Below are positions 18,083-26,771 of a stretch of 64,000 bases of DNA, piece by piece. A program made the translations under genes and the position numbers. The notes beneath the pieces were generated by a model that had not been told where the DNA came from, did not search any database, and saw only the letters and a program-made list of their open reading frames with translations. The stretch's first letter is position 1; every line of letters begins with the position of its first letter. Origin of the DNA: Ekhidna lutea (lineage in GTDB: Bacteria; Bacteroidota; Bacteroidia; Cytophagales; Cyclobacteriaceae); NCBI RefSeq assembly GCF_900188325.1, contig NZ_FZPD01000002.1, positions 186,001 through 250,000 of the forward strand, in the 5' to 3' direction.

Positions 18083-18472
18083 ATGGACTTGAAATCAAAA
18101 CATAAGGTGAATGCAAGCTTCAGCATGTCATCAATGACGGATATCATCTTTCTGTTATTGATCTTCTTTATGCTTACGGCTTCCTTTATTACGCCTTCAG
18201 GCCTCCCTGTAAACTTACCTTCTTCTAAATCGTCTGAGATTGTAATGCAGAAGGTCAGTGTTACGATCACGAAAGACCTCAGCTATTTTGTAAATAACAA
18301 GCGAGTGAATCGTTCCAGCCTGGAAACTGTTTTAAGAACAAACCTGACCGAGAAAGAAGGAATTGTTGTATTGCATTGTGATGCAGCTGTTCCGGTAGAG
18401 CGATTAGTTGAAGTGGCTGGCATAGCCACAGCATTGAAAGCAAAAGTTTCGATTGCAACGAAACCTGAGTGA
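18083..18472 (+). CDS. exbD: ExbD/TolR-type biopolymer transport protein
   Basis: 129 aa from ATG 18083; an earlier in-frame ATG at 18050 lies inside exbB. One transmembrane helix (IIFLLLIFFMLTASF) is preceded by the essential Asp in SMTDIIFL, the proton-translocating residue of ExbD/TolR. A periplasmic domain follows. Its stop codon overlaps the start of the TonB-like gene by one base (TGATG), so translational coupling is likely. Confidence 0.9.
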   Translation: MDLKSKHKVNASFSMSSMTDIIFLLLIFFMLTASFITPSGLPVNLPSSKSSEIVMQKVSVTITKDLSYFVNNKRVNRSSLETVLRTNLTEKEGIVVLHCDAAVPVERLVEVAGIATALKAKVSIATKPE

Positions 18473-19278
18473 TGGACGAAAGAGAAAAAAAAGAAGAACG
18501 AAATAAGCGTATTGGTTGGCTGACATCCATCGGTGTTCAACTGATTTTGCTTGTTTTATTCTACTTTATAGTAGCATGGAAAGAGCCATTTCCGCCTATT
18601 CCAGAGTACGGCATTGAGCTGGGTTTTACTACTTCAGCGGGTGCACCAAGCACGTCTGCTCCGGCGCAACAAGCACCACCTACAGATGAACCAACCGAGG
18701 AAGTGGAAGAGTCGACAGAAGAATCTGCTGAGGCAGAACAGGAAACTACAGATTCAGAGCAAGTAGAAGAGCAACCTGTAACTCCAAGCGAGGTAGAATC
18801 ATCCGTTCCGGTTGAGGAAACGAAAGCAGAAGAACCAGAGGCTGTAGTTGAGGAGAAAGAAGAGGTAGATTCAAGGGCTGTCATGAACCCATCTGATACC
18901 GAGTTAGACCAGACAAGTGATAATCCCTCTGAAGGTGAGGAGGAAGAAAAGGAAGTGGATCAGCGGGCCATTTACGGTAGCCAGGGGACCAATACAGGCG
19001 ATGCTGAGGGGGCTAACCTTGCACTTTCAGGATGGGTTTGGGACTTTAAGCCCAAGCCAGATGATCAATCAGACGATTCAGGTAAAATAGTATATCGAAT
19101 AGTAGTTGACCAGGATGGGTATCTGGTAAAAATCGAAACAATAACATCTACAGTATCTCCAACAGTGGAGCGTAAGTATAGACAGGCAGTAGAAAAACTT
19201 ACGTTTAGTAAAACAGCCGATTATAAAACAGCTCCTGTATCGTCCGGAACCATCACGTTTATTATTAAATCCAGATGA
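18472..19278 (+). CDS. TonB-like energy transducer
   Basis: 268 aa from ATG 18472. A GTG at 18469 is in frame, but the ATG overlapping the exbD stop is preferred. Short cytoplasmic basic segment, one transmembrane helix (LTSIGVQLILLVLFYFIVAW), a long Pro/Glu/Thr-rich periplasmic linker (about residues 55-170), then a C-terminal TonB-like alpha/beta domain (about 190-268, GKIVYRIVVDQDGYLVKIET). It transmits proton-motive force from ExbB/ExbD to an outer-membrane receptor, plausibly the barrel encoded at 14425. The final codon overlaps folC by 4 bp (ATGA). Confidence 0.85.
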   Translation: MDEREKKEERNKRIGWLTSIGVQLILLVLFYFIVAWKEPFPPIPEYGIELGFTTSAGAPSTSAPAQQAPPTDEPTEEVEESTEESAEAEQETTDSEQVEEQPVTPSEVESSVPVEETKAEEPEAVVEEKEEVDSRAVMNPSDTELDQTSDNPSEGEEEEKEVDQRAIYGSQGTNTGDAEGANLALSGWVWDFKPKPDDQSDDSGKIVYRIVVDQDGYLVKIETITSTVSPTVERKYRQAVEKLTFSKTADYKTAPVSSGTITFIIKSR

Positions 19279-20492
19279 CCTACGAGGAAACGCTCGAGTA
19301 TCTTTTTACTCGATTGCCCATGTATCAGCGTGTGGGAAAAATTGCCTATAAAAAGGATTTGACAAACACTCTTCAGTTGATGGATTATCTTGGCAACCCG
19401 CACCATAAATTTAAAAGTATACATATAGCAGGCACTAATGGAAAAGGTACCAGTGCCCATGGCATTTCGGCCATTTTGCAAACCGCAGGTTACAAGACCG
19501 GGTTATATACTTCACCTCACCTTAAAAGCTTTACAGAACGCATTCGTATTGATGGAATAGAGGTTAATGAGCAATTTGTGGTTGATTTCGTGGAACGAAT
19601 AAGGCCATCAATCGATAAAATCAACCCTTCCTTTTTCGAAATTACGGTGGCTATGGCATTTGAATACTTCGCCTCACAAAAGGTAGATATTGCTGTTGTG
19701 GAAACCGGACTTGGCGGAAGACTTGATAGCACCAATGTGATTATTCCTGAAGTGTGTTTAATTACAAATATTGGATACGACCATATGGACATGCTTGGTG
19801 ATACCCTTGAAAAAATTGCTGCTGAGAAATCGGGGATCATAAAAAAACATGTTCCAGTTATAATAGGAGAGACGCTTCCGGAAACCGCTCCCATTTTTGA
19901 AAAAATTGCGAAAAATAATGGTGCGAAACTCATTAAAGCAGGAATATCAGATTGGAAGCCAAAAAAGCTCACACCGAATTACCTGCAAAAAAACATGGGG
20001 GGAATTGAGTCGGTAATTCAGGAATTGGTCAGACAAGGCTGGAACATTACATCTGCTGATATTAATGAGGGCGTTGAGCATATGAATGAACTGACCGGAC
20101 TTAAAGGCAGATTGCAGGTAATAGACGAGAATCCATTAGTGATTGCCGATGTAAGCCATAATGCAGAGGGGATAAAATCACTATTTGAGCAAATCACTCA
20201 GATTACTGAGGGCAAGCTGCATCTCATTTTTGGCAGTGTGAAAGACAAAGATTTAACCCCAATATTTTCGCTATTCCCAAATGATGCGATGATTTATTGG
20301 ACACAATCACAGGTACCCAGAGCCTTATCAATGGAAGAATTAGCGATTCAGGGAGTCGTGAATGGAATAGATGGAGAATGCTTTCTTAATGTAAACGAAG
20401 CAATAAATCACGCCAGAGAAAAAGCAGGTATTCAGGACACCATTCTAGTTACCGGTAGCACTTTTATTGTCGCCGAGATAAATGAATTATAG
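19275..20492 (+). CDS. folC: Dihydrofolate synthase / folylpolyglutamate synthase
   Basis: 405 aa Mur-ligase-family enzyme that glutamylates dihydropteroate and folates. The ATP-binding loop HIAGTNGKGTSAHGISAIL (about residues 50-68), the YTSPHL motif, and the later DVSHNAEG stretch are all present, and length is normal. It is the last gene of the exbB-exbD-tonB operon, with an ATGA overlap, an arrangement seen in other Bacteroidota. The 110 bp after it contain no feature I can support. Confidence 0.92.
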   Translation: MTYEETLEYLFTRLPMYQRVGKIAYKKDLTNTLQLMDYLGNPHHKFKSIHIAGTNGKGTSAHGISAILQTAGYKTGLYTSPHLKSFTERIRIDGIEVNEQFVVDFVERIRPSIDKINPSFFEITVAMAFEYFASQKVDIAVVETGLGGRLDSTNVIIPEVCLITNIGYDHMDMLGDTLEKIAAEKSGIIKKHVPVIIGETLPETAPIFEKIAKNNGAKLIKAGISDWKPKKLTPNYLQKNMGGIESVIQELVRQGWNITSADINEGVEHMNELTGLKGRLQVIDENPLVIADVSHNAEGIKSLFEQITQITEGKLHLIFGSVKDKDLTPIFSLFPNDAMIYWTQSQVPRALSMEELAIQGVVNGIDGECFLNVNEAINHAREKAGIQDTILVTGSTFIVAEINEL

Positions 20493-20603
20493 CCGAACGT
20501 AAAAAATTATACTTTGATCGTTCAATCATGGCCACTCAAATAATAATGCATATTTCAACTTTATTATGCCCTAGATTGCAATAATTACAGGGCGAACCAT
20601 AAG

Positions 20604-22487
20604 ATGAAATCAAAAGCTTATCTATCGTTATTCATAATAGCTGCTTTACTGTTTAATGGCCATTCACAACCGCTAGACACTGCGAATTTTAACAAACTGC
20701 GAAAAACTGCATTCGGCCTTTACGGAAAAGATGCGAGTGAAATGCTGCGGATAGGACTCGGGATGAAAAGAATAGCCTCTAGCAATAACTATGAGGTAGG
20801 GTTAGCGGCTAGCTTTAATATTATTGGTCTTTCCAGGCTAAGTGTTAGCGATCATCAATCATCACTGGAAAATTTTCTTGAAGCACTCAAAATATATGAA
20901 AACCTTGAGGATCAGAAGAATATTGCCAATATGCTAAGCAATATTGGTGTGGTGTACTATTATCTTGATGACCACAATAGTTCACTTGAATATCATAAAA
21001 AGGCCTATGAAATACGAATGACCCTCAGTGACAGCAAGAGTCTGGCTAAATCTCTCAACAACCTTGGGATAGCATATGTAAACCTTGGTGATTACGATGA
21101 TGCATTGAATTACTATCAAGCGGCCAAAGAAATTAAGTCAGAATTAAAAGACACAACTGGTCTTTCAAATACACTTAACAATATTGGAAGGGTATACATG
21201 CTAAAGGAGGATTATGAGCCAGCCCTAGACTATTTTGAGCAGAGCCTACGTATGGACAGTACCCTTGGCAATTCGTTTGGTGTTGCTACCTCATTATTGA
21301 ATATTGGTGACATTCAACTAAAAAAGAAAAGATTCAAACAAGCTAAGTCGACATTAAGACAAGCAATTGGCTTAGCAGAAAGTCAGAGTGCTTTGCAAAT
21401 TCAAATGCTGGCTTATGAAAAGCTTTCTCAACTGTATAAGCAAGTGGGGAATTATGCTGAGGCTTTGTATGCTAACGAAAAGTTTCTATCACTTAATGAC
21501 AGTATTAATGATATCGAAATCAAGCGTGAAATAGCCTCACTTGAGGCCAGATATGATAACGACAAGATATTGCTTGAAAACTCAATGTTGTCGCTAACGA
21601 ATGAAAAGAATGAATTGGCTATTGATAAGCAGAAAAACCTAATCCTAACCCTATCTGCGGTTGGTGGATTGCTTCTCATTCTCCTATTCAACACCTTAAG
21701 GCTTTATCAGTTTAAATCAAGGGCGGCAATGATTGAAAAGAGTCGTAATGAGGAAATAGCTTCAAAAAACGCATTGATTTCAACTCAAAATAAAGACCTT
21801 AAGCAACTCAATGTGTCAAAAAACAACATCATTGCTGTATTAGCCCATGATGTTAAGTCTCCTTTGAATGACGTGAAAGCTATGATCCAACTTGCATCTG
21901 AGGAAGACTTATCGGACGATGAACTGAAAACCTATCTAAATTTAGTGCTAAAAAAATCGGAGAATGTAAGCAACCTGATTTTCAATGTATTGGACTGGGC
22001 TCAAAGTCAGGCTCAAGGCTTTCATATGCATGTTGATGAACAAAAGCTACACAGTATTGTCAAAAATCAAATTAACTTTTTTGAGTCAAGTGCTGGCGAA
22101 AAGGACATTAGATTAATAAATGATGTCAAGAGTGACGTTGTGGTCATGTCAGATAGTAATGTCCTTAATGTGATATGCAGAAACTTAATCTCCAATGCCA
22201 TCAAGTTTACCCCAAAAGGAGGGAAAATTGAGATTGGTTGTAGAAAAGATGATGGCAATGTTTGGGTTTATGTGAAAGACTCTGGTGTTGGGATGACAGA
22301 AGAAGAAATAGATAAAATCCTAAAGTCTGAAAGCTTTTCGAAAACCGGAACGAACGAAGAAATAGGACATGGATTAGGGCTTATGCTGGTAAAAGAATTT
22401 ACTTTGAAACTGGGCGGCTCATTAGACATTTCGAGCCACCCCGGGGAAGGTTCAGAGTTTAAGTTTTCTATTCCGACACCTTCTTAA
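20604..22487 (+). CDS. TPR sensor histidine kinase
   Basis: 627 aa. Signal peptide (YLSLFIIAALLFNGHSQP), six or so TPR units in the periplasm (about residues 80-300, with NIGVVYYYLDDHNSSLEYHKK and its variants), one transmembrane helix (LILTLSAVGGLLLILLFNTL, about 345-365), coiled coil, HisKA with H415 in LAHDVKSP, and HATPase with ICRNLISNAIKFTP, DSGVGM and GHGLGLMLV. No partner regulator is adjacent, so it is an orphan kinase. It converges on the secreted-protein gene with a 4-bp overlap. Confidence 0.9.
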   Translation: MKSKAYLSLFIIAALLFNGHSQPLDTANFNKLRKTAFGLYGKDASEMLRIGLGMKRIASSNNYEVGLAASFNIIGLSRLSVSDHQSSLENFLEALKIYENLEDQKNIANMLSNIGVVYYYLDDHNSSLEYHKKAYEIRMTLSDSKSLAKSLNNLGIAYVNLGDYDDALNYYQAAKEIKSELKDTTGLSNTLNNIGRVYMLKEDYEPALDYFEQSLRMDSTLGNSFGVATSLLNIGDIQLKKKRFKQAKSTLRQAIGLAESQSALQIQMLAYEKLSQLYKQVGNYAEALYANEKFLSLNDSINDIEIKREIASLEARYDNDKILLENSMLSLTNEKNELAIDKQKNLILTLSAVGGLLLILLFNTLRLYQFKSRAAMIEKSRNEEIASKNALISTQNKDLKQLNVSKNNIIAVLAHDVKSPLNDVKAMIQLASEEDLSDDELKTYLNLVLKKSENVSNLIFNVLDWAQSQAQGFHMHVDEQKLHSIVKNQINFFESSAGEKDIRLINDVKSDVVVMSDSNVLNVICRNLISNAIKFTPKGGKIEIGCRKDDGNVWVYVKDSGVGMTEEEIDKILKSESFSKTGTNEEIGHGLGLMLVKEFTLKLGGSLDISSHPGEGSEFKFSIPTPS

Positions 22488-23005
22488 TCCTCTCCTAAGT
22501 GTAAATGATGAATATGTTCATCAATAAGGTCGATTTGTTTGGTGATTTCAACTACATACTTTTTCAGTTCATCTTCTAGTACTTTTACTTCCTTTTTGTA
22601 CTCAGGTCCTTTTTCTCTCCCCAGGTTATTTTCAATTTCATTGTAGGTATTGCACTCCTTATGGATGAATCTTCTGAAGGATTTAGTGGTGTACTCACTT
22701 TCGAGCGTTTTTATATCATCAAGTGTTTCTTTGGCTTCCGGATCTTCATTCTCAGCAAATTTTCGAGTTACGATACCATAAAGCAATGTATCATAGTGAT
22801 GAATCTCATCAAGCATACCAATAATTTTCTTTCTGTAAACGGATTCCCCACAAAAACTGCCCAACCCTTCATATGTTTGCAGTTTTTCAGCTTCATTGTC
22901 CCAGCTTATGGTCAAGTCATCAACCGCTTTTACAATTTCGGCCTCACTCTGGGCAAAGGAGGATAGGGTGAAAATCATGGCACAGGAGAGAAGAGTCAGT
23001 TTCAT
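22484..23005 (-). CDS. Exported helical protein of unknown function
   Basis: 173 aa with signal peptide (LLSCAMIFTLSSFAQS). The mature part is charged and helical with long heptad-like stretches and a His-rich end (DEHIHHLHLGED) that could bind metal. Two cysteines (CGESVYRKK and KECNTYNE) might form a disulfide in the periplasm. I do not recognise a family. It is divergent from trmB, separated by only 32 bp, and convergent with the kinase gene. Confidence 0.65.
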   Translation of the reverse strand: MKLTLLSCAMIFTLSSFAQSEAEIVKAVDDLTISWDNEAEKLQTYEGLGSFCGESVYRKKIIGMLDEIHHYDTLLYGIVTRKFAENEDPEAKETLDDIKTLESEYTTKSFRRFIHKECNTYNEIENNLGREKGPEYKKEVKVLEDELKKYVVEITKQIDLIDEHIHHLHLGED

Positions 23006-23037
23006 AGTAAGTGAGTTTTAGTTGAACAGTTAATACA

Positions 23038-23694
23038 TTGGGTAAAAAGAATAAGTTAGCGAAGTTTTCTGAAAATATGACAAGTAAAAATGTCATTGAA
23101 CAAGGAAAACCAATCTTCGAAACCATTCAGGGCAACTGGACAGATTTCTTCGGTAATAATAATCAAATCGTCGTAGAATTGGCTTGTGGATGGGGGGAAT
23201 ACACCATTTCATTGGCAGAAAAATTTGCTGATAAGAACTTTATCGGAATTGATATAAAAGGTGATCGTATTTGGAAGGGAAGTCAATATGCCCTAAAGAA
23301 CGGTCTTACTAATGTGGCTTTTTTACGCATTCACATTATAGAAATACTGGATTTGTTTGGTGAAAATGAATTGGATGAAATTTGGTTAACGTTCCCTGAC
23401 CCCAGGCCAAAAGATAGAGACGAAAAACATAGACTTTCCAATAAATCATTTCTGGAGAAATATCGGCACATTTTAAAACCGGATGGGTGGTTCAGGTTTA
23501 AAACTGACAATACGGAGCTGTTTGAGTACACTTTGCAGGTACTTACAGATTTCAAGATTAAGGATCATGAATTCACCTTCGATTTGTATAACTCACCCTT
23601 GATGGATGAGCATCACGGGATCAAAACAAAATACGAACGTATCTGGACCGAGAAGGGAGAGAAGATTAAGTATATGAAGTTTCGGTTTGCTTAA
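23038..23694 (+). CDS. trmB: tRNA (guanine-N7-)-methyltransferase
   Basis: SAM-dependent enzyme making m7G46 in tRNA variable loops, 218 aa. The start is the TTG at 23038, because the GKKNKLAKF segment it opens is the conserved N-terminus of the family; the first ATG (23077) would delete it. SAM-binding VELACGWGEYTISLAEKF, IGIDIKGDR, and the catalytic TFPDPRPKDR motif are visible. It is a single gene, overlapping the opposing membrane-protein gene by 4 bp at the 3' end. Confidence 0.93.
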   Translation: MGKKNKLAKFSENMTSKNVIEQGKPIFETIQGNWTDFFGNNNQIVVELACGWGEYTISLAEKFADKNFIGIDIKGDRIWKGSQYALKNGLTNVAFLRIHIIEILDLFGENELDEIWLTFPDPRPKDRDEKHRLSNKSFLEKYRHILKPDGWFRFKTDNTELFEYTLQVLTDFKIKDHEFTFDLYNSPLMDEHHGIKTKYERIWTEKGEKIKYMKFRFA

Positions 23695-24143
23695 TGCATC
23701 TTTCTTTCACACCAATCGATGGGGGAGAAAAGCAGGCAAGCCAGATGTGTATGTTTACCCGAAAACATCGCTGGAATTGTCATGACCTCACAGCCAGGGT
23801 CGGCTCGAACAGCTGCTAGTACTAAGGAAACCGATAGAAAGGTTAAAGCTCCTGTAGCAGCAGGTCCTCCATACCCAATAATAAATACCGCTAATAATGG
23901 TCCAAAAGCCAATGCAGCCCCTAGTATACGATCCACTTTTGGTGTAAATCGAATAATAGCGAAATGAAGAAGAGCATAAATAGCAAGAAGGCCGGCAGCC
24001 CATGTCAGTCTTATTAGCATTCCCTCCCAAGTAACATCACGATACACTGGCCATACTTCTGTAACAAAGAATATTCCAAGGAGGAACCTAAATATTCGAC
24101 CTAACATGCGTGCTTTGTAATCTGGTTTTGAATCTTCACCCAT
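23691..24143 (-). CDS. Small inner-membrane protein, last gene of the mercury-type operon
   Basis: 150 aa if started at the ATG at 24143 (MGEDSKPDYKARMLGR). The alternative ATG at 24185 would overlap the preceding gene by 37 bp. There are about four hydrophobic helices (IFRFLLGIFFVTEVWPVY, WAAGLLAIYALLHFAI, LGAALAFGPLLAVFIIGY, TGALTFLSVSLVLAAV) and a Cys-containing C-terminus (DPGCEVM, HLACLLFSPIDWCERK). The conserved-looking Cys residues and its place after merTP suggest a metal-linked membrane role. I do not recognise a characterised family. Confidence 0.65.
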   Translation of the reverse strand: MGEDSKPDYKARMLGRIFRFLLGIFFVTEVWPVYRDVTWEGMLIRLTWAAGLLAIYALLHFAIIRFTPKVDRILGAALAFGPLLAVFIIGYGGPAATGALTFLSVSLVLAAVRADPGCEVMTIPAMFSGKHTHLACLLFSPIDWCERKMH

Positions 24144-24148
24144 CTTCT

Positions 24149-24361
24149 TTAGCAATTGCAGGTTCCATTTTGCACCGGTGGACATTTCTTAGTTCCATAA
24201 CTACAATACACACAACAATCACCCTGTTTCGGTTTAATCACTTCTCGGCAGCTTTCACACTCATAGAAGTACTGGCAAGCATCTGTCGGCATGGTTTCTT
24301 CTTTCTGATGTCCGCAGTTAGGGCAGGCGATGATTGACTCTAATGTTATTTCTTTTTCCAT
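24149..24361 (-). CDS. GDCCVYC-type small zinc-ribbon protein
   Basis: 70 aa from the ATG at 24361. Ten cysteines are arranged as CPNC, C, CESC, GDCCVYCSYGTKKCPP and a terminal CNC. This is the 'GDCCVxC' small-protein family often found beside mercury transporters in diverse bacteria. Several cysteine pairs predict a zinc ribbon or soft-metal site. It overlaps neither neighbour; its start is 8 bp after the DinB stop and its stop lies 5 bp before the membrane-protein gene. A scavenging or metallochaperone role for Hg is inference from context. Confidence 0.8.
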   Translation of the reverse strand: MEKEITLESIIACPNCGHQKEETMPTDACQYFYECESCREVIKPKQGDCCVYCSYGTKKCPPVQNGTCNC

Positions 24362-24369
24362 TTGATTGA

Positions 24370-24885
24370 TCAATTAATGGCAGGTCTTATTTCTTCTTTT
24401 TTTGCAGAAAACAAATACCATAAGTAATCCATATTAGTATCACGAGGATGTAGATCCTCTTTGCTTTTCCCCATCATCCGGAGCATTGTAAGGATCTGTC
24501 CTTTATGATGTATGGTATGGAGTGAAGCATCCAGGTAAATGTGTTTTGCTTGGACTCTTTGATTTCCAGCCAGAGGAAGTGCTATAAGACCTTGTTCTTT
24601 GGTCATTAGCCTTTCAAGCTCTTGAAGGTCTTTCTTCCATAAAGAAATTAGTTCGGTTCTTGACAAACCTGATTTATCAGGAAATCCATCTATTTGTTCT
24701 TTTCTTAGCAAGGCAATGAAATATTCGTAAATGCTTATTATGTGAGATGCCTTGGATCGGATATTCCCAGATAAAGCATTGAATTCCTTATTGTAGTCTT
24801 CATCTGAAATGTTTTCAAGAATGTTGATGATCTTCAAATCACTCCATTTCATGTAAGACCATATATCATTAATGCCGAAGTTCAT
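24370..24885 (-). CDS. DinB-family four-helix protein
   Basis: 171 aa of the DinB/YfiT metal-binding helical bundle family. The three-His pattern of the family is present: H48 in SKASHII, and H123 with H127 in HTIHHKG. Many relatives are thiol transferases using bacillithiol or similar cofactors, but the substrate is unknown here. Start and stop overlap neighbours: the ATG shares an ATGA with the merTP stop. Co-transcription with a mercury transporter suggests a thiol-linked detoxification role (inference). Confidence 0.75.
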   Translation of the reverse strand: MNFGINDIWSYMKWSDLKIINILENISDEDYNKEFNALSGNIRSKASHIISIYEYFIALLRKEQIDGFPDKSGLSRTELISLWKKDLQELERLMTKEQGLIALPLAGNQRVQAKHIYLDASLHTIHHKGQILTMLRMMGKSKEDLHPRDTNMDYLWYLFSAKKEEIRPAIN

Positions 24886-25535
24886 TTGAGCTTTTTTTTT
24901 GAATCAATTGCCTTGTATCCGGTCTTATTAATTGCTTCAATAATCGTCTGAACCTCGATGATTTCGGAATTGTATTTTACCTGAGTTGTACCTTCTTCGT
25001 ATGAAGCTTTCACTTCATAAATCCCTTCTAGCTGATTTACAGCTTTGTTTACATGTGCTTCACAGCCTGCACACGTCATTCCCTTAACATCCAGAACAAT
25101 CTTGTCTGTTTTGGTTGAGTCTTGTTCAAAGAAAGCTGCAGGTGTCTGACTTCCGCCATTAGAATAGAAAATATGAGCATAGCTTGGAAACGAAAGCATC
25201 AATCCTGCAAATACAGTTATGATTCCTAAGAATTTTTTTGATTGCCAGAAAGATGGTTGCTTACCTGTTTCACATTCACATGCTATTTCCTCGGCTGTTC
25301 TGGGTCTAAGTTTCTGATACCAGGCAAAACCTAAAATACCAATAGTTAATACTATCAGATAAGGCCTGAATGGTTCCATCCAGGAAAAAGTGGCTGCAAT
25401 GCCACCAATACCAGCCAGCAATGAAAACACAGGTGTGATGCAGCATAGTGATGCTACAATTGCTGCAAACAGCCCGGCACTGGCACTTTTTGAAGATAGA
25501 CTTGTCTGCCGGGAGGTATGATTTGTCGTATTCAT
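24882..25535 (-). CDS. merTP: MerT-MerP fusion mercury transporter
   Basis: 217 aa fusion of a MerT-like membrane protein and a MerP-like HMA domain. Transmembrane helices surround the Cys pair C31-C32 (SLCCITPV). A cytoplasmic loop has C86 and C88 (ACECE). A third helix leads to the C-terminal HMA domain (about 146-210) with GMTCAGC at 152-158. This is the cysteine relay by which Hg(II) is passed across the inner membrane. No mercuric reductase gene is in the window, so the operon alone would import or sense Hg. It is coupled by ATGA overlaps to arsR upstream and the DinB gene downstream. Confidence 0.88.
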   Translation of the reverse strand: MNTTNHTSRQTSLSSKSASAGLFAAIVASLCCITPVFSLLAGIGGIAATFSWMEPFRPYLIVLTIGILGFAWYQKLRPRTAEEIACECETGKQPSFWQSKKFLGIITVFAGLMLSFPSYAHIFYSNGGSQTPAAFFEQDSTKTDKIVLDVKGMTCAGCEAHVNKAVNQLEGIYEVKASYEEGTTQVKYNSEIIEVQTIIEAINKTGYKAIDSKKKLK

Positions 25536-25906
25536 GAGATTGTTTCTTTTTGATTTTGCTGTAGCAAGCCATCCAACACTGGTTTGATAATCTGGATATT
25601 GGTTTCTACCAGAGAATAGAAGACGGTTTGGCCTACTTTCTTGTCTTTGACAAGCTTTCTGTCTTTTAGCTTACGTAAATGTTGTGAAACTCCTCCTACG
25701 GATATATCCAGGATATCACTTAGATCACAAGGACACATTTTTCCTTCTTTGTGTAATAGAAAGAGAATTTTCAATCTCATTGAGTTTCCTGAAAGATTGA
25801 ATATCTGAGTTGCTTGATCAAGTTGATCATCAATTTGATTCAGTGATTCCTTGCATTCCTTAATTTGGACGGGATCCGCCAATACTCTTATACAGGTCTT
25901 GCTCAT
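25532..25906 (-). CDS. ArsR/SmtB-family metalloregulator
   Basis: 124 aa winged-helix repressor. The helix-turn-helix is ILDISVGGVSQHLRKLKDRK, with the wing VGQTVFYSL. Metal-site candidates are C58 and C60 in the CPCDL motif plus N-terminal C5 and C18, an arrangement like the alpha3N site of CadC-type sensors for soft metals. It is the first gene of the five-gene - strand operon; the operator candidate at 25915-25934 lies 8 bp upstream of its ATG. Hg(II) is the likely inducer, inferred from the merTP neighbour. Confidence 0.88.
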   Translation of the reverse strand: MSKTCIRVLADPVQIKECKESLNQIDDQLDQATQIFNLSGNSMRLKILFLLHKEGKMCPCDLSDILDISVGGVSQHLRKLKDRKLVKDKKVGQTVFYSLVETNIQIIKPVLDGLLQQNQKETIS

Positions 25907-25914
25907 CTTTTAAT

Positions 25915-25934
25915 GTTTTAGCAATTACTAAAAC
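25915..25934. promoter_or_regulatory. ArsR-type operator palindrome
   Basis: GTTTTAG (25915-25921) and CTAAAAC (25928-25934) are perfect inverted arms around CAATTA. The core TTTAGCAATTACTAAA closely resembles known ArsR/SmtB-family operators. It lies just upstream of the arsR-like start on the - strand, so autoregulation is expected. Confidence 0.7.
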
Positions 25935-25987
25935 GTAAAGATGCCGAGGTAAGTTCAGTATTTAAGTAAATTCTAAAATATAATAGA

Positions 25988-26698
25988 TTATCTATACTCC
26001 GGATTCTCAAAATTCCATCGAGTGCCATCATCCCAGTCTTTCCTACTATTTCCATAAGTTGGATACCCATCATTCTCTTTCAACATCTTGGCGAGATGCA
26101 TGAGGTTATAGGTCATGAATGTCGTATTCCGATTCGTAAAAGCATTTTCATACGCTTTTGCTTCTTTATCCATGTAACTAGGTCCCGGACCGGCTTCACC
26201 GATCCATCCACAATCAGCTTGCGGCGGTATAGAATAGCCTAAGTGCTGTAGGGCATATAGCATGCTCATGGCACAGTGCTTTATCCCATCTTCATTGCCG
26301 GTGATCACACATCCACCGACTTTCCCATAGTAGATGTATTGGCCTTTATCGTTTTGCTTTCCACTCATTCCATACAGTCGCTCGATCAGCTTAGTGGCTA
26401 CAGAAGATTTTTCACCTAGCCAGATAGGCGTTCCAATGATCAAAATATCTGCTTTCATCACCATATCATAAATTCCTGGAAATTCATCCGAGTCATATCC
26501 ATGTTCAGTCATGTCAGGGTAGACGCCATAAGGCACCTCATGGTCTACAAACCGAAGGTACTCTACCGAGACTCGCTCTTTCTCCATGATATCCATGGAT
26601 ACCTGCATCAGGCCTTGTGTATGGCTTTGACGTGGCGATTTTTTAAGGGTGCAATTGACGAAAAGTGCAGTTAGGGAGGAGAAATCAGGCTTGCTCAT
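25988..26698 (-). CDS. Flavodoxin-fold NAD(P)H-dependent oxidoreductase
   Basis: 236 aa of the NADPH-dependent FMN reductase/WrbA-like group. The FMN phosphate loop follows the first strand (TALFVNCTLKKSPRQSHT), with the conserved ILIIGTPIWLGEKSS segment near residue 88 and GGCVITGNEDG near 128 completing the flavin site. Likely cytosolic reductase of quinones or other acceptors. It stands alone, divergent from the ABC ATPase gene. Substrate cannot be inferred. Confidence 0.8.
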   Translation of the reverse strand: MSKPDFSSLTALFVNCTLKKSPRQSHTQGLMQVSMDIMEKERVSVEYLRFVDHEVPYGVYPDMTEHGYDSDEFPGIYDMVMKADILIIGTPIWLGEKSSVATKLIERLYGMSGKQNDKGQYIYYGKVGGCVITGNEDGIKHCAMSMLYALQHLGYSIPPQADCGWIGEAGPGPSYMDKEAKAYENAFTNRNTTFMTYNLMHLAKMLKENDGYPTYGNSRKDWDDGTRWNFENPEYR

Positions 26699-26771
26699 GT
26701 TTTGATTAAGATAAAATGTGATCTTTGCGCTTCATTTATAAACTGATTGGTCAGATCAGTGTTATTAAATC

